Source of the DNA: Streptomyces sp. cg36
Lineage (GTDB): Bacteria; Actinomycetota; Actinomycetes; Streptomycetales; Streptomycetaceae
Direction of reading: 5' to 3'
NCBI RefSeq assembly: GCF_041080675.1
Contig: NZ_CP163520.1
Location: 1,612,001-1,676,000, forward strand
DNA: 64,000 nucleotides
Shown here: positions 42,867 through 51,565 of the stretch, piece after piece
How the letters are laid out: every line of letters begins with the position of its first letter
Numbering within the stretch: position 1 is the stretch's first letter
Notes under the pieces: model-generated
Seen by the model: the letters and a program-made list of their open reading frames with translations, nothing else
What the model was told of the DNA's origin: nothing
Databases searched by the model: none
Made by a program: the position numbers and the translations under genes

Positions 42867-44204
42867 TCAGTGGTTCCTTTCGAGCAGGCGGCCGGTGGGC
42901 TCGGTGAGGGTGCCGTCCTGCTGGATGCGCTCGCCGCGCAGCCAGGTCGACTTGACGACACCGTGCAGGGTCTTGCCCGCGTACGCGGTGACGCGGTTGC
43001 GGTGCTGGAGGGCGGCGGGGTCGACGGTGAAGGTCGCGTCGGGGGCGAGGACGGCGAAGTCGGCGTCGCGGCCCGCCTCGATGGCGCCCTTGCGCTCCAG
43101 GCCGACCAGCCCGGCGGTGGCGGAGGACATCCAGCGGACCACGTCGTCGAGGGTGTGCCCGCGCCTGCGCGCCTCGGTCCAGACGGCCGACAGGCTCAGC
43201 TGGAGGCCGGAGATGCCGCCCCAGGCGGTGGCGAAGTCCTCGGTCTTGAGGTCGGCGGTGGACGGCGAGTGGTCGGTGACGACGCAGTCGATGGTGCCGT
43301 CGGCGAGCGCGGCCCACAGCAGGTCCTGGTTGGCGGCCTCGCGGATCGGCGGGCAGCACTTGAACTCGCTCGCCCCGTCCGGGACTTCCTCGGCGGTGAG
43401 GGTGAGGTAGTGCGGGCAGGTCTCCACGGTGAGCTCGACGCCCTCGCGCTTGGCGGCGGCGATCACCGGCAGCGCGTCGGAGGAGGACAGGTGCAGGATG
43501 TGCACCCGGGCGCCGACCCGCTTGGCGGCGGCGATCAGCGACTCGATGGCCGTGTTCTCGGAGACGCGCGGGCGGCTGGCGAGGAAGTCGGCGTACCTGG
43601 GGCCGGGCGTGCTGGGCGCGGCGGCCAGCTCGTGCGGGTCCTCGGCGTGCACGATCAGCAGCCCGCCGAAGCCCGCGATCTCGGCGAGCGACTGGGCCAG
43701 CTGGTCCTGGTCCAGCTCGGGGAACTCCGCCACGCCGGAGGGCGACAGGAACGCCTTGAAGCCGAAGACGCCGGCGTCGTGGAGCGGACGCAGGTCCTTG
43801 ACGTTGTCGGGCAGCGCGCCGCCCCAGAAGCCGACGTCCACGTGCGCCTTGGCGCGGGCGACCTCCTGCTTGACGCGGAGGTTCGCCACCGTGGTGGTCG
43901 GCGGCAGCGAGTTGAGCGGCATGTCGACGAGGGTGGTGATGCCGCCCGCGGCGGCGGCCCGGGTGGCGGTCCAGAAGCCCTCCCACTCGGTGCGGCCCGG
44001 GTCGTTCACGTGCACGTGGCAGTCGACCAGACCGGGCAGGAGCACGTCGTCGCCGAAGTCCTCAAGGCGCGCCCCGGCGGGCACCTCGGCGTCGTACGGC
44101 AGCACGGCCGCGATCACTTCGCCCGCGACGGCGACCGAGGCGGGGCGGGTGCCCTCGGGGGTGATGACGCGCGTGGAGCGCAGTACCAGGTTGACGTCGG
44201 ACAC
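42867..44204 (-). CDS. allB: Allantoinase
   Basis: 445 residues, cyclic amidohydrolase. [15 protein letters not shown] with the HxH metal motif (about 58-70), [10 protein letters not shown] with the carbamylated-lysine position (about 150), and later His and Asp ligands in [12 protein letters not shown] and VVTDHSPS. Opens allantoin to allantoate. GTG at 44204 is preceded by GTGAGGG with a five-base gap; a GTG at 44234 is less supported. Expressed from the 44296-44324 promoter with an IclR-type operator at the transcription start. Confidence 0.94.
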   Translation of the reverse strand: MSDVNLVLRSTRVITPEGTRPASVAVAGEVIAAVLPYDAEVPAGARLEDFGDDVLLPGLVDCHVHVNDPGRTEWEGFWTATRAAAAGGITTLVDMPLNSLPPTTTVANLRVKQEVARAKAHVDVGFWGGALPDNVKDLRPLHDAGVFGFKAFLSPSGVAEFPELDQDQLAQSLAEIAGFGGLLIVHAEDPHELAAAPSTPGPRYADFLASRPRVSENTAIESLIAAAKRVGARVHILHLSSSDALPVIAAAKREGVELTVETCPHYLTLTAEEVPDGASEFKCCPPIREAANQDLLWAALADGTIDCVVTDHSPSTADLKTEDFATAWGGISGLQLSLSAVWTEARRRGHTLDDVVRWMSSATAGLVGLERKGAIEAGRDADFAVLAPDATFTVDPAALQHRNRVTAYAGKTLHGVVKSTWLRGERIQQDGTLTEPTGRLLERNH

Positions 44205-44276
44205 CCGAGCCCTCACTTCCGCGATGGAGTGCACGTCCGCGGTGGCGAGGGCCCCGGCGGAGTGCGACGAGCAGAA

Positions 44277-44293
44277 TTCAACGAACTGTTGAA
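44277..44293. promoter_or_regulatory. IclR-type operator of the allantoin operon
   Basis: TTCAAC-GAACT-GTTGAA: perfect 6-base arms, 5-base centre. It overlaps the expected transcription start of allB, 73 bases before its GTG. The same motif (ATCAAC-N5-ATTGAA) recurs at the malate synthase promoter (55010-55026). The linked IclR protein is the likely binder. Confidence 0.75.
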
Positions 44294-44295
44294 GG

Positions 44296-44324
44296 AGTCT
44301 TCACGCCGATCAGGGAGCCGTCAA
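44296..44324 (-). promoter_or_regulatory. Promoter of the allB-alc operon
   Basis: On the minus strand TTGACG (44324-44319), 17-base spacer, AAGACT (44301-44296). The predicted start falls in the palindrome at 44277-44293, so binding there would block transcription. The rest of the 339-base gap 44205-44543 holds the second palindrome and the allR promoter described separately. Confidence 0.6.
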
Positions 44325-44370
44325 GGGTGTCCCGGGTCCGGGAACGGCCAACGGCGCGGGTCTTGGAGGT

Positions 44371-44414
44371 TTCCACAGAATGGAATTAGACTTTCACTTC
44401 CCAGAATGTAGCTA
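44371..44414 (+). promoter_or_regulatory. allR promoter with a TTCCA-N5-TGGAA palindrome
   Basis: TTCCA-CAGAA-TGGAA at 44371-44385 abuts TTAGAC (44386-44391), 17 bases, TAGCTA (44409-44414), a plausible promoter reading toward the IclR gene, leaving a leader of about 120 bases. A near copy of the palindrome (TTCCA-N5-AGGAA) lies in the malate synthase promoter. Confidence 0.5.
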
Positions 44415-44543
44415 TCGCCACCGGGTGTCCCCACGGAACGGACAATCCCGCTCTGACCGGCCAGGACGCCCCACGTACGCACTGTACGGCGAAGAACACA
44501 CAGGTAGGCTGCTGCCTCGCCTGCCAGCTGAAAGGACCGCGCC

Positions 44544-45344
44544 GTGCCGACGTCCAGCGCCAGCACCACCGACGCCTCCAAGCCATCCGCCGCGAGCGGT
44601 GGCGTCCAGTCCCTGGAGCGCGCCTTCGACCTTCTGGAGCGGATGGCCGACGCCGGGGGCGAGGTCGGCCTCAGCGAGCTCTCCGCGAGCAGCGGTCTGC
44701 CGCTCCCGACCATCCACCGGCTGATGCGTACGCTCGTGGCCTGCGGCTATGTCCGCCAGCAGGCCAACCGGCGGTACGCGCTCGGCCCGCGCCTGATCCG
44801 CCTCGGCGAGTCCGCGTCGCGACTCCTCGGCACCTGGGCGCGGCCGTACCTCGCCCGGCTCGTCGAGGAGACCGGCGAGACGGCCAACATGGCGCTGCTC
44901 GACGGCGACGAGATCGTCTATGTGGCGCAGGTGCCCTCCAAGCACTCCATGCGGATGTTCACGGAGGTGGGGCGGCGGGTGCTGCCGCACTCCACCGGCG
45001 TGGGCAAGGCGCTCCTCGCCCACACCCCGCCGGAGGAGGTACGGGCCCTGCTCGCCCGTACCGGCATGCCCGCGGCGACCGAGAAGACCATCACCACGCC
45101 CGAGGGGTTCCTCGACGCGCTGGAGCAGGTGCGGCGGGCGGGGTACGCGGTGGACGACAACGAGCAGGAAATAGGAGTCCGGTGCCTCGCGGTGTCGGTG
45201 CCGAACTCCCCGACGGCCGCCGCCATCTCCATCTCCGGCCCGGCCGGACGGGTGACGGAGGCGGCGACGGAGAAGATCGTGCCGATCCTGCAGGGGGTGG
45301 CGGAGGAGCTGTCCGCGGCGCTGGCGAGCACGGGGCAGGTCTGA
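44544..45344 (+). CDS. allR: IclR-family regulator, AllR type
   Basis: 266 residues. Winged helix (SLERAFDLLERMADAGGEVGLSELSASSGLPLPTIHRLMRTLVACGYV, about 22-70) and an IclR effector domain (ANMALLDGDEIVYVAQVPSKHSMRMF; HSTGVGKALLAHTPPEEV; GYAVDDNEQEIGVRCLAVSVP). GTG at 44544 follows AAAGGA. Divergent from the allantoinase-allantoicase operon, as allR is in S. coelicolor, where AllR represses allantoin genes; glyoxylate or a pathway intermediate is the usual effector of the family. Probably binds the palindromes in this gap and near the malate synthase gene. Confidence 0.9.
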   Translation: MPTSSASTTDASKPSAASGGVQSLERAFDLLERMADAGGEVGLSELSASSGLPLPTIHRLMRTLVACGYVRQQANRRYALGPRLIRLGESASRLLGTWARPYLARLVEETGETANMALLDGDEIVYVAQVPSKHSMRMFTEVGRRVLPHSTGVGKALLAHTPPEEVRALLARTGMPAATEKTITTPEGFLDALEQVRRAGYAVDDNEQEIGVRCLAVSVPNSPTAAAISISGPAGRVTEAATEKIVPILQGVAEELSAALASTGQV

Positions 45345-45446
45345 GGAAGCCCTCGACGCGAGACCGCCACCCGGAGGGCGGCCCGGCCCCCCCTCCGAAC
45401 GCGCCCCTGCCCCCGCCCGGGGCAGCTCCCGCGCCGACGGCCCGGG

Positions 45447-45600
45447 CCCCCTCCGGGCACGCACTTTCGCCTGCGGCCCGGGACCCCTTCCCGACACGGC
45501 CGTTCGCCCGCGGCGCGGGGCTCCCTCCGACTGAGTGCCTCGCACCTGCGGCCCGGCGGGAGCCTCTCCGAGTGCGGTGCTTCGTCTGCGGGCCGTGGCG
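45447..45600. repeat. Degenerate 37-40 base tandem repeat, four units
   Basis: Units at 45447-45483, 45484-45520, 45521-45560 and 45561-45600 share a CTCCG start and a TTCGyCTGCGGsCCG end. The last unit's tail (CTTCGTCTGCGGGCC) is the reverse complement of the tail of the hairpin elements that follow. This non-coding stretch begins about 100 bases after the allR stop. Confidence 0.6.
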
Positions 45601-45607
45601 TGCTGGT

Positions 45608-45922
45608 CGCGCAGTTCCCCGCGCCCCTAGGACGGTGGGTGGCTGCGCCGGCCATCCCTTTGCGGCCCGGCGGGGCCTGAGCGCGCAGTTCCCCGCGCCC
45701 CTAGGAGGGCCCTCCGGGCCCATCTCCAGGGGCGCGGGGAACTGCGCGAGAAGCGACCACGCCCCGCAGCCGACCGAGGGTTTCCAGGGGCGCGGGGAAC
45801 TGCGCGAGGAGCGACCACGGCCCGCGGACGAAGACCGGCCCGAAAGGGGCGCGGGGAACTGCGCGACCCCCACCGGCCCGCAGACGAAGACCCGGTCAAA
45901 AAGTGGCGCGGGGAACTGCGCG
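45608..45922. repeat. Six copies of a GGGGCGCGGGGAACTGCGCG extragenic element
   Basis: The 21-base core AGGGGCGCGGGGAACTGCGC(G) occurs inverted at 45608-45628 and 45682-45702 and direct at 45728-45748, 45786-45806, 45845-45865 and 45902-45922 (one substitution). Most copies extend to about 45-50 bases ending GGCCCGCAGACGAAG or a variant. The last copy ends one base before the stop codon of the ABC ATPase. This core is, from memory, common between genes in Streptomyces; six in 315 bases is a dense cluster. Nothing coding is seen in 45345-45923. Confidence 0.85.
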
Positions 45923-45923
45923 G

Positions 45924-46658
45924 CTAGGTCCCGGCGGGCCGCAGGCCGAGGTGCGCGGGCACGGCTGCCCGCGGCGGGGCTTCCAGGGCCGCCAGACGAC
46001 CGTCCCGCACCTCCACCACCTCGTCCACCCGCCCCAACTGACCGACGTCATGCGTGACCAGCACCGTCGCGGTACCCCGCTCACGGGTGAGCCGGATCAG
46101 CAGATCGAGCACGGCCGCGCCCCGCGCGTGATCGAGCGCGCTGGTCGGCTCGTCCACCAGCAGCACCGCCGGTGAGTTCATCAGCGCCCGAGCGATGTTG
46201 ACCCGCTGCCGCTGCCCCCCGGACAGCTGGTGCGGACGCCGCCCCGCACGGTCCGCGAGCCCGACCGCGTCGAGCAGTTCGAGCGCCCGCGCCCGCGCCG
46301 CGCGCGGCGGCGTACCCGCCAGCCGGGCCATCACCTCCAGCTGCTCGGCGGCCGTCAGCGACGGCAGCAGGTTCGGCTGCTGGAAGACGATCCCCACCCG
46401 TTCCCGCCGCAGCGCGGCCCGCTCGGCCGCGCGCAGCTGCCCCGTCTCCGCCCCGGCGACCACCACCCGGCCCCGGTCGGGCGCGATCAGCGTCGCCGCC
46501 ACGGCGAGCAGACTGGACTTGCCCGAGCCCGACGGGCCCACGCACGCCGTCACCGTCCCGGCGGGCACCGCCAGGGACACCTCGTCCAGGGCGGTGAGCC
46601 GCCCGTCCCCGTCGGGATACGTCAGCGTCACTCCGTCGAGCAGCAGCGGCACGGTCAT
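45924..46658 (-). CDS. MacB/LolD-type ABC exporter ATPase
   Basis: 244 residues. Walker [10 protein letters not shown] (42-50), VFQQPNLL Q-loop, signature LSGGQRQRVNIARAL, Walker B VLLVDEPTSAL and switch His in LVTHDVG. ATG at 46658 overlaps the permease stop (ATGA). Works with the FtsX-like permease upstream to export a peptide or lipid, or as a mechanotransmission complex for drug resistance. The stop codon abuts the last copy of the extragenic repeat. Confidence 0.92.
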   Translation of the reverse strand: MTVPLLLDGVTLTYPDGDGRLTALDEVSLAVPAGTVTACVGPSGSGKSSLLAVAATLIAPDRGRVVVAGAETGQLRAAERAALRRERVGIVFQQPNLLPSLTAAEQLEVMARLAGTPPRAARARALELLDAVGLADRAGRRPHQLSGGQRQRVNIARALMNSPAVLLVDEPTSALDHARGAAVLDLLIRLTRERGTATVLVTHDVGQLGRVDEVVEVRDGRLAALEAPPRAAVPAHLGLRPAGT

Positions 46659-47692
46659 CGGGCACTCCCCAGCGCGGTCAGCGGGTCGACGGCGGTGATC
46701 CGCCGGACGGACAGGGCGGCGCCGAGCACGCCGAGGACGATCAGGACGAGCGCGGGGACCAGCGTGGTGCGGAGGTCGAGGACGAACGGCACGGCCCCGT
46801 CGATGAGCCCTCCGGCCAGCGCCGCGAGCCCGGAACCGGCCGCGGTCCCGGCGCACAGCATCAGCACGGCCTGGCCCAGCGCGTCCCCCAGGAGGTACGG
46901 CGTGGACGCGCCCAGCGCCTTCAGCACGGCGATGTCCCCGCTGCGCTGGATCGTCCACACCGTGAAGAACGCCCCGACGACCAGCGCCGAGATGACGAAG
47001 AGGAAGCCGCGCATCAGCTGGAGCGAGCCGTTCTCGGCCCGGTAGGACGGCAGGGCCGACAGCGCGCCGTCCAGGGTGCGGGTGGTGGTGCCGAGCGCCC
47101 GGTCCGCCGCCGTCAGGTCGACGCCGTCGCCGAGGGTCAGCGCCACCACCGTGGCGGGCGCCCCGGGTGCCAGCGCCGTCCAGACGACGGGGGTGTGGCT
47201 GTACGCGTCCTCGCCGCGCACCGCCGAGACCGTCAGGGCCCGTCCTGCGACGACGACCGTGTCCCCCTCGGCCGCCCGCAGCTTGTCCGCCGCGCCCCGC
47301 GACAGGACGACGGCCCCCTCCCGTACGGGAGCCGGGCCGGAGCCGGGCCGGACGGCGAAGACCGACACCGCCTCGGTGCGCTCCCCCGCCTTCGCGTTCA
47401 CCGTGGAGATCGCGACCGGCTCCGCGCCGCGCACACCGGGCACCCGGGCCCAGCCGTCCCGGACGGACGGCGCCAGGACCGAGCTGGTGAACGACACCGC
47501 ACGGCCGCCCGGCGGCGCCGCGAAGGCGAGCCGGTCGGCGGGCAGCGCGAGCACGGCCGAGGTGTTGTCCCGGGCGAGCCCGGCGGTGAGTCCCGACAAC
47601 AGCCCGACCAGCAGGGTGATGAGCACCACCACCGTGCCCATCAGTGCGAACCGGCCCTTGGCGAACCGGAGATCTCTCCAGGCGACGAACAT
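46655..47692 (-). CDS. FtsX-like ABC permease
   Basis: 345 residues with the MacB/FtsX plan: helix one at about 16-40 (MGTVVVLITLLVGLLSGLTAGLA), a roughly 200-residue extracytoplasmic domain, and three C-terminal helices with LKALGAST and TAVDPLTALGSAR. One permease gene is present, so it probably works as a homodimer. ATG at 47692 (MFVAWRDL); in-frame upstream starts would extend into the divergent control region. Divergent from a two-component system likely to regulate it. Confidence 0.88.
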   Translation of the reverse strand: MFVAWRDLRFAKGRFALMGTVVVLITLLVGLLSGLTAGLARDNTSAVLALPADRLAFAAPPGGRAVSFTSSVLAPSVRDGWARVPGVRGAEPVAISTVNAKAGERTEAVSVFAVRPGSGPAPVREGAVVLSRGAADKLRAAEGDTVVVAGRALTVSAVRGEDAYSHTPVVWTALAPGAPATVVALTLGDGVDLTAADRALGTTTRTLDGALSALPSYRAENGSLQLMRGFLFVISALVVGAFFTVWTIQRSGDIAVLKALGASTPYLLGDALGQAVLMLCAGTAAGSGLAALAGGLIDGAVPFVLDLRTTLVPALVLIVLGVLGAALSVRRITAVDPLTALGSAR

Positions 47693-47825
47693 GGCTCCAG
47701 CCTCGCGGGCCGGGGCCCGCCGGACATCGCGCCACAGCACGCCCCAGCCGGATCGAAGGAGGTATCCGCACATCAAACTTTCGGTTGACCGGGCCGGAGC
47801 CGGGCCCGCTTACGCTGGAAGTCCT

Positions 47826-48995
47826 ATGGACCCCCGCCCCCACACCCCGGTCACCCGACTGCTGCGCCTGTGTCTGCACGCGCTGCTCATCGGGCTGCTC
47901 GCGCTGGTCGCGGCCCGCTCGCCGGGCGACGCCGGGGTGCTCGCGGCGGCGGGCGGGACGGCGGCGGTGTACGCGGCGGGGGCGCTGGCCCCGGCCGTGC
48001 GGCCCCGCACCGGGGCGGGCGCCGGGTGGCTCGGGGCGCTCTGCGCGGTCTGGCTGGTGCTGCTGACGCTGTCGCCGGACGCGCTGTGGGTCGCCTTCCC
48101 GCTCTACTTCCTCCAGCTGCACCTGCTGACGACCCGCTGGGCGCTGCCCACCGTGGCCGCCACGGCGGGCGCGGCCATCGCGAGCTTCCTGCTCCACGGC
48201 GAAGAGGTCACCCCCGGCGCGTTCATCGGCCCGGTCCTCGGCGCGGCCGTGGCGGTGGCCACCGTGTTCGGGTACGACGCGCTGTACCGCGAGAGCGAGC
48301 GGCGGCGCGAGCTGATCGAGGAGCTGGTCTCCACCCGGGCCGAGCTCGCCGAGGCGGAGCGCGCGGCGGGCACCCTGGCCGAGCGCGAACGCCTGGCCCG
48401 CGAGATCCACGACACCCTGGCCCAGGGACTGTCCTCCATCCAGCTGCTGCTGCGGGCCGCCGAGCGCGCGCTGGCGCCGGACGACCCGGCCCGCGCGCAC
48501 GTGGAGCGGGCCCGCTCGGCCGCCCAGGACAATCTGGCGGAGGCCCGCCGGTTCGTGCGGGCGCTGACCCCGCCCGGTCTGGAGCGGGCCTCGCTGCCGG
48601 GCGCGCTGGAGCGGCTGTGCGCGGCCACGCCCGGCCCGGCCGTGCGGTTCGGGGTCAGCGGGACCCCGGTCGAGCTACCCACCCCGTACGAGGTGGCGCT
48701 GCTGCGGATCGCCCAGTCGGCGCTCGCCAACACGGTCCAGCACGCGGCGGCGGAGCGCGCGGAGATCACCCTGAGCTTCATGGACACCTCGGTGGCACTG
48801 GATGTCGTCGACGACGGCAGGGGCTTCGAGCCGGGGCGGGAGCGCCCCGCGGGGACCGGTGGCTTCGGGCTCCCGGCGATGCGGTCGCGGGCGCGTTCGC
48901 TCGGCGGCACCCTGAGCGTGGAGTCGGCGCCGGGCCAGGGCACGGCGGTCGCGATCACCCTGCCGCTGCCCGCGGGCGAGCGGGGCGCGGCATGA
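47826..48995 (+). CDS. NarL-type sensor histidine kinase
   Basis: 389 residues. Five to six membrane helices up to about 150, HisKA_3 with His195 in RLAREIHDTLAQGL, and HATPase with LRIAQSALANTVQHAAA, DDGRGFEP and GGFGLPAMRSRARSLGG. ATG 47826 has GGAAG five bases upstream. Divergent from the exporter; pairs with the regulator at 48992. The kinase-exporter arrangement is that of antimicrobial-sensing or envelope-stress modules. Confidence 0.92.
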   Translation: MDPRPHTPVTRLLRLCLHALLIGLLALVAARSPGDAGVLAAAGGTAAVYAAGALAPAVRPRTGAGAGWLGALCAVWLVLLTLSPDALWVAFPLYFLQLHLLTTRWALPTVAATAGAAIASFLLHGEEVTPGAFIGPVLGAAVAVATVFGYDALYRESERRRELIEELVSTRAELAEAERAAGTLAERERLAREIHDTLAQGLSSIQLLLRAAERALAPDDPARAHVERARSAAQDNLAEARRFVRALTPPGLERASLPGALERLCAATPGPAVRFGVSGTPVELPTPYEVALLRIAQSALANTVQHAAAERAEITLSFMDTSVALDVVDDGRGFEPGRERPAGTGGFGLPAMRSRARSLGGTLSVESAPGQGTAVAITLPLPAGERGAA

Positions 48996-49633
48996 GCTCC
49001 GTACCGATCAGGCTGCTGCTCGCCGACGACCATCCGATCGTCCGGGCGGGGCTGCGGGCCGTCCTCGACACCGAGCCGGACTTCACGGTGGCCGGGGAGG
49101 CCGCGACCGCCGAGCGCGCGGTGGAGCTGGCGGCCTCGGGCGGCTTCGACGTGGTGCTGATGGACCTCCAGTTCGGCGCCGGGATGCACGGCTCGGCCGC
49201 GACCGCCGAGATCACCGCGCGGCCGGGCGCGCCCCGGGTGCTGGTGCTCACCACGTACGACACGGACGCCGACATCCTGGCGGCGGTGGAGGCGGGGGCG
49301 GCCGGCTATCTGCTGAAGGACGCGCCGCCGGACGAGCTGTCGGCGGCCGTACGGACGGCGGCGGCCGGGCAGTCGGCGCTGGCCCCGGCGGTGGCGCACC
49401 GGCTGATGGGCCGGATGCGGACCCCGGCCGAGGCGCTGACCCGGCGCGAGCTGGAGGTGCTGCAACTGGTCGGGGACGGGCTCTCCAACCTCGGGATCAG
49501 CAAGCGGCTCTTCCTCAGCCAGGCCACCGTCAAGTCCCATCTGGTGCACATCTACGCCAAGCTGGGCGTCGACTCGCGCACGGCCGCGGTGGCCGTCGCG
49601 GGGGCCCGCAGGCTCATCCGCCGGCCGGGCTGA
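48992..49633 (+). CDS. NarL/LuxR-family response regulator
   Basis: 213 residues. LLADDHPIVRAG, phospho-acceptor Asp58 in VLMDLQFG, LTTYD and LLKDAPP receiver residues, then a LuxR helix-turn-helix (LTRRELEVLQLVGDGLSNLGISKRLFLSQATVKSHLVHIYAKLG). ATG overlaps the kinase TGA (ATGA). Predicted to control the divergent MacB-like exporter. Confidence 0.93.
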   Translation: MSSVPIRLLLADDHPIVRAGLRAVLDTEPDFTVAGEAATAERAVELAASGGFDVVLMDLQFGAGMHGSAATAEITARPGAPRVLVLTTYDTDADILAAVEAGAAGYLLKDAPPDELSAAVRTAAAGQSALAPAVAHRLMGRMRTPAEALTRRELEVLQLVGDGLSNLGISKRLFLSQATVKSHLVHIYAKLGVDSRTAAVAVAGARRLIRRPG

Positions 49634-49716
49634 TTTCCCCTACGTCCACGCGTCACCGCGCCACCGGACGGGAATGCAAGCGGCATGTGTCCGGCCCTAC
49701 CCGCGCGGAGGCCCGT

Positions 49717-50043
49717 ATGCCACAGACAGCCCGCCAGTACTGGTGGAACCTGCAAGGACGCACCAGGCTCAACTTCAACTGGGGCATCATCAACCACGAC
49801 TCCACGGTGATCGTCACCGCGTCCGAGTACAGCGTGGACAACAACGACCCCCGGCACAGCCCCCGGTTCATCGGCGCCGCCACGATCACGGTGGAGAACA
49901 TCAGCCCGCACTCGCCGCCCTACGACCCGAACCACGGGGTCACGTTCACGGTCAACGTGGAGTGGGGCTCGCCGCTGCACATCGTCACCGACATCACCGT
50001 CCTGGACGGGCCGCCGGTCGCCATCGAGTACCAGAACGGCTGA
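49717..50043 (+). CDS. Stand-alone copy of the protease cassette's N-terminal domain
   Basis: 108 residues, no signal peptide. Apart from a short tail it is the same domain as residues 1-97 of the next gene: by hand count about 77 of 97 positions are identical, including LNFNWGII, HDSTVIVT, NISPHSPPYDPNHGV and PLHIVTDITVLD. Beta-rich, no cysteines. ATG 49717 has GCGGAGG five bases upstream; a farther in-frame start is less likely. Family unknown to me; could be a partner, inhibitor or decoy of the protease. First gene of the cassette, nine bases before the second. Confidence 0.8.
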   Translation: MPQTARQYWWNLQGRTRLNFNWGIINHDSTVIVTASEYSVDNNDPRHSPRFIGAATITVENISPHSPPYDPNHGVTFTVNVEWGSPLHIVTDITVLDGPPVAIEYQNG

Positions 50044-50052
50044 GGGGGGCCG

Positions 50053-50865
50053 ATGCCGCGTACCGCACGCCAGTACTGGGCCGGTCTCCAGGGCCGTACC
50101 GCGCTCAACTTCAACTGGGGCATCATCGACCACGACTCCACGGTGATCGTCACCGTCTCGGAGTTCAGCGTCGACCCGAACGACCTCAAGCACAGCCCCC
50201 GCTTCGTGGGCGCGGCGCCGGTGCGGGTCAGCAACATCAGCCCGCACTCCCCGCCGTACGACCCCAACCACGGGGTGGGGTTCGTCGTCACCGTCGACTG
50301 GGGCGCCCCGCTGCACATCGTCACCGACATCACGGTCCTCGACGACAAGCCGGTCTACCGGCTGTGGGACGGCGGGCGGCTCGCCTTCGCCATGCAGGCC
50401 CAGCAGCAGACCAACTGGTGCTGGGCGGCGGTGGCGACCAGCATCGCGCTCTACTACAACGCGGGGAGCACCTGGACCCAGTGCGCGGTAGCCAACTCGC
50501 AGACCGGGCGCACCGACTGCTGCGGCGGCGGGGCGAGCGGCGCGGGCTGCAACTCCCAGCAGCCGCTGGACAATCCGCTGCGGATCGTCGGCCACTTCGA
50601 CCGGATGGTCAGCAACCGGGTGGACTTCGCGACCGTGGAGTCCGAGATCAAGGCGGGCCGTCCGCTCTGCGTCCGGATCGGCTGGTCCACCGGCGGCGGG
50701 CACTTCCTGACCGCGATGGGCGTGGACGCGCCGCTCAGCGGCTCGGACGCGATCGTGGCCGTGGACGACCCGATCTACGGCCGCTCCGACCAGGTCTACA
50801 ACACGCTCGCGACCAGCTACCAGGGCAGTGGAACCTGGACCCACAGCTACTACACCCGGGCATAG
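50053..50865 (+). CDS. Papain-like (AvrRpt2-type) cysteine protease with accessory domain
   Basis: 270 residues. Residues 1-97 are the duplicated domain; residues about 110-270 are a papain-like peptidase. The motif QTNWCWAAVATSIALYY has nucleophile Cys123 after the Q/N oxyanion residues; His217 in GGGHFLTAMGV and Asp238 or Asp239 in AVDDPIYG complete a triad. A cysteine cluster (TDCCGGG, GAGCNS) between them may bind metal or form disulfides. No signal peptide or membrane helix is visible, so export route, if any, is non-classical. Resembles the C70/AvrRpt2 families; substrate unknown. Confidence 0.85.
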   Translation: MPRTARQYWAGLQGRTALNFNWGIIDHDSTVIVTVSEFSVDPNDLKHSPRFVGAAPVRVSNISPHSPPYDPNHGVGFVVTVDWGAPLHIVTDITVLDDKPVYRLWDGGRLAFAMQAQQQTNWCWAAVATSIALYYNAGSTWTQCAVANSQTGRTDCCGGGASGAGCNSQQPLDNPLRIVGHFDRMVSNRVDFATVESEIKAGRPLCVRIGWSTGGGHFLTAMGVDAPLSGSDAIVAVDDPIYGRSDQVYNTLATSYQGSGTWTHSYYTRA

Positions 50866-50874
50866 GGACGGACC

Positions 50875-51450
50875 ATGGCGCTTCAAGTACCGCAGCCACC
50901 CCAGGAGTCGCGCTCGGCCGCCGAGGCCGGGGTCGAGCTCCTCGCGGGCCTCGGCCGGGTCCGCACGGCGGAGCTGCTGCCCGCCGCGGCCGACGAACTC
51001 CGGCTCGCCCATCCGCTCCAGATGTACGTGATCGGGCTCGGCGACCTCGCGGCGGGCCTCGGCCGGGCGCGGCCGGTCGCCTGGCGCTATCTCGTCCAGC
51101 ACGGCTCCGGCCCGGTGGCCCTCGCCGAGACGGTGCGGGACGCGGCGGGCGGCCATGTCTTCAGCCAGCTCAACTACGGCCCGTTCGTGGCCGGTACGGC
51201 CGCCGCGCTGGCCGCCGCCGCGGAGCGGGCGGGCGACGCGGAGGCGCGGCTGCTGCACCTTCCGGCGGTCCATCTGATCGCCGTCTGGCTGCACGCCCCG
51301 ACCGGCGACACGCTGGTTCCGGCGGCCCCGGCGCCCCCGGGCGTCGAGCCGGACCGGGCGTATCCGGCGGCGGAGCTGTTCGCGCTGATCGCCCGGGACG
51401 CGCCGGGGCAGGCGCTGCCGGGGCTGGAGGACGACAGGGGCGGCGGCTGA
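50875..51450 (+). CDS. Third gene of the protease cassette, unknown function
   Basis: 191 residues, mostly alpha-helical and Ala/Leu/Gly-rich (ELLAGLGRVRTAELLPAAADELRLAHPLQMYVIGLGDLAAGLGRARPVAWRYL, VFSQLNYGPFVAGTAAALAAAAERAGDA). No signal peptide, membrane helix or known motif seen. It starts nine bases after the protease stop on the same strand, so it is very likely co-transcribed and may be a chaperone, immunity-type partner or target adaptor. No function is claimed. Confidence 0.75.
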   Translation: MALQVPQPPQESRSAAEAGVELLAGLGRVRTAELLPAAADELRLAHPLQMYVIGLGDLAAGLGRARPVAWRYLVQHGSGPVALAETVRDAAGGHVFSQLNYGPFVAGTAAALAAAAERAGDAEARLLHLPAVHLIAVWLHAPTGDTLVPAAPAPPGVEPDRAYPAAELFALIARDAPGQALPGLEDDRGGG

Positions 51451-51476
51451 GCACCGCGCCCCGCCGACCGTGCGGC

Positions 51477-51496
51477 GCCCCGGTGACCGCCGGGGC
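51477..51496 (+). terminator. Hairpin after the protease cassette
   Basis: GCCCCGG (51477-51483), 6-base loop, CCGGGGC (51490-51496), 27 bases after the third gene's stop. Modest stem, no T tract. Confidence 0.45.
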
Positions 51497-51565
51497 ATGC
51501 CGTTCGGATCCTGCCCGGGGCTCGGCCGACAAGGCCCGGGAGACACGCTCCGGGCGCCCCGGCGC

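Noticed and set aside
45608..45922. CRISPR-like array
   Set aside because: Copies change orientation, spacing is irregular (about 58, 59 and 57 bases in the direct part), the intervals are themselves repeat-derived, and no cas gene is present.
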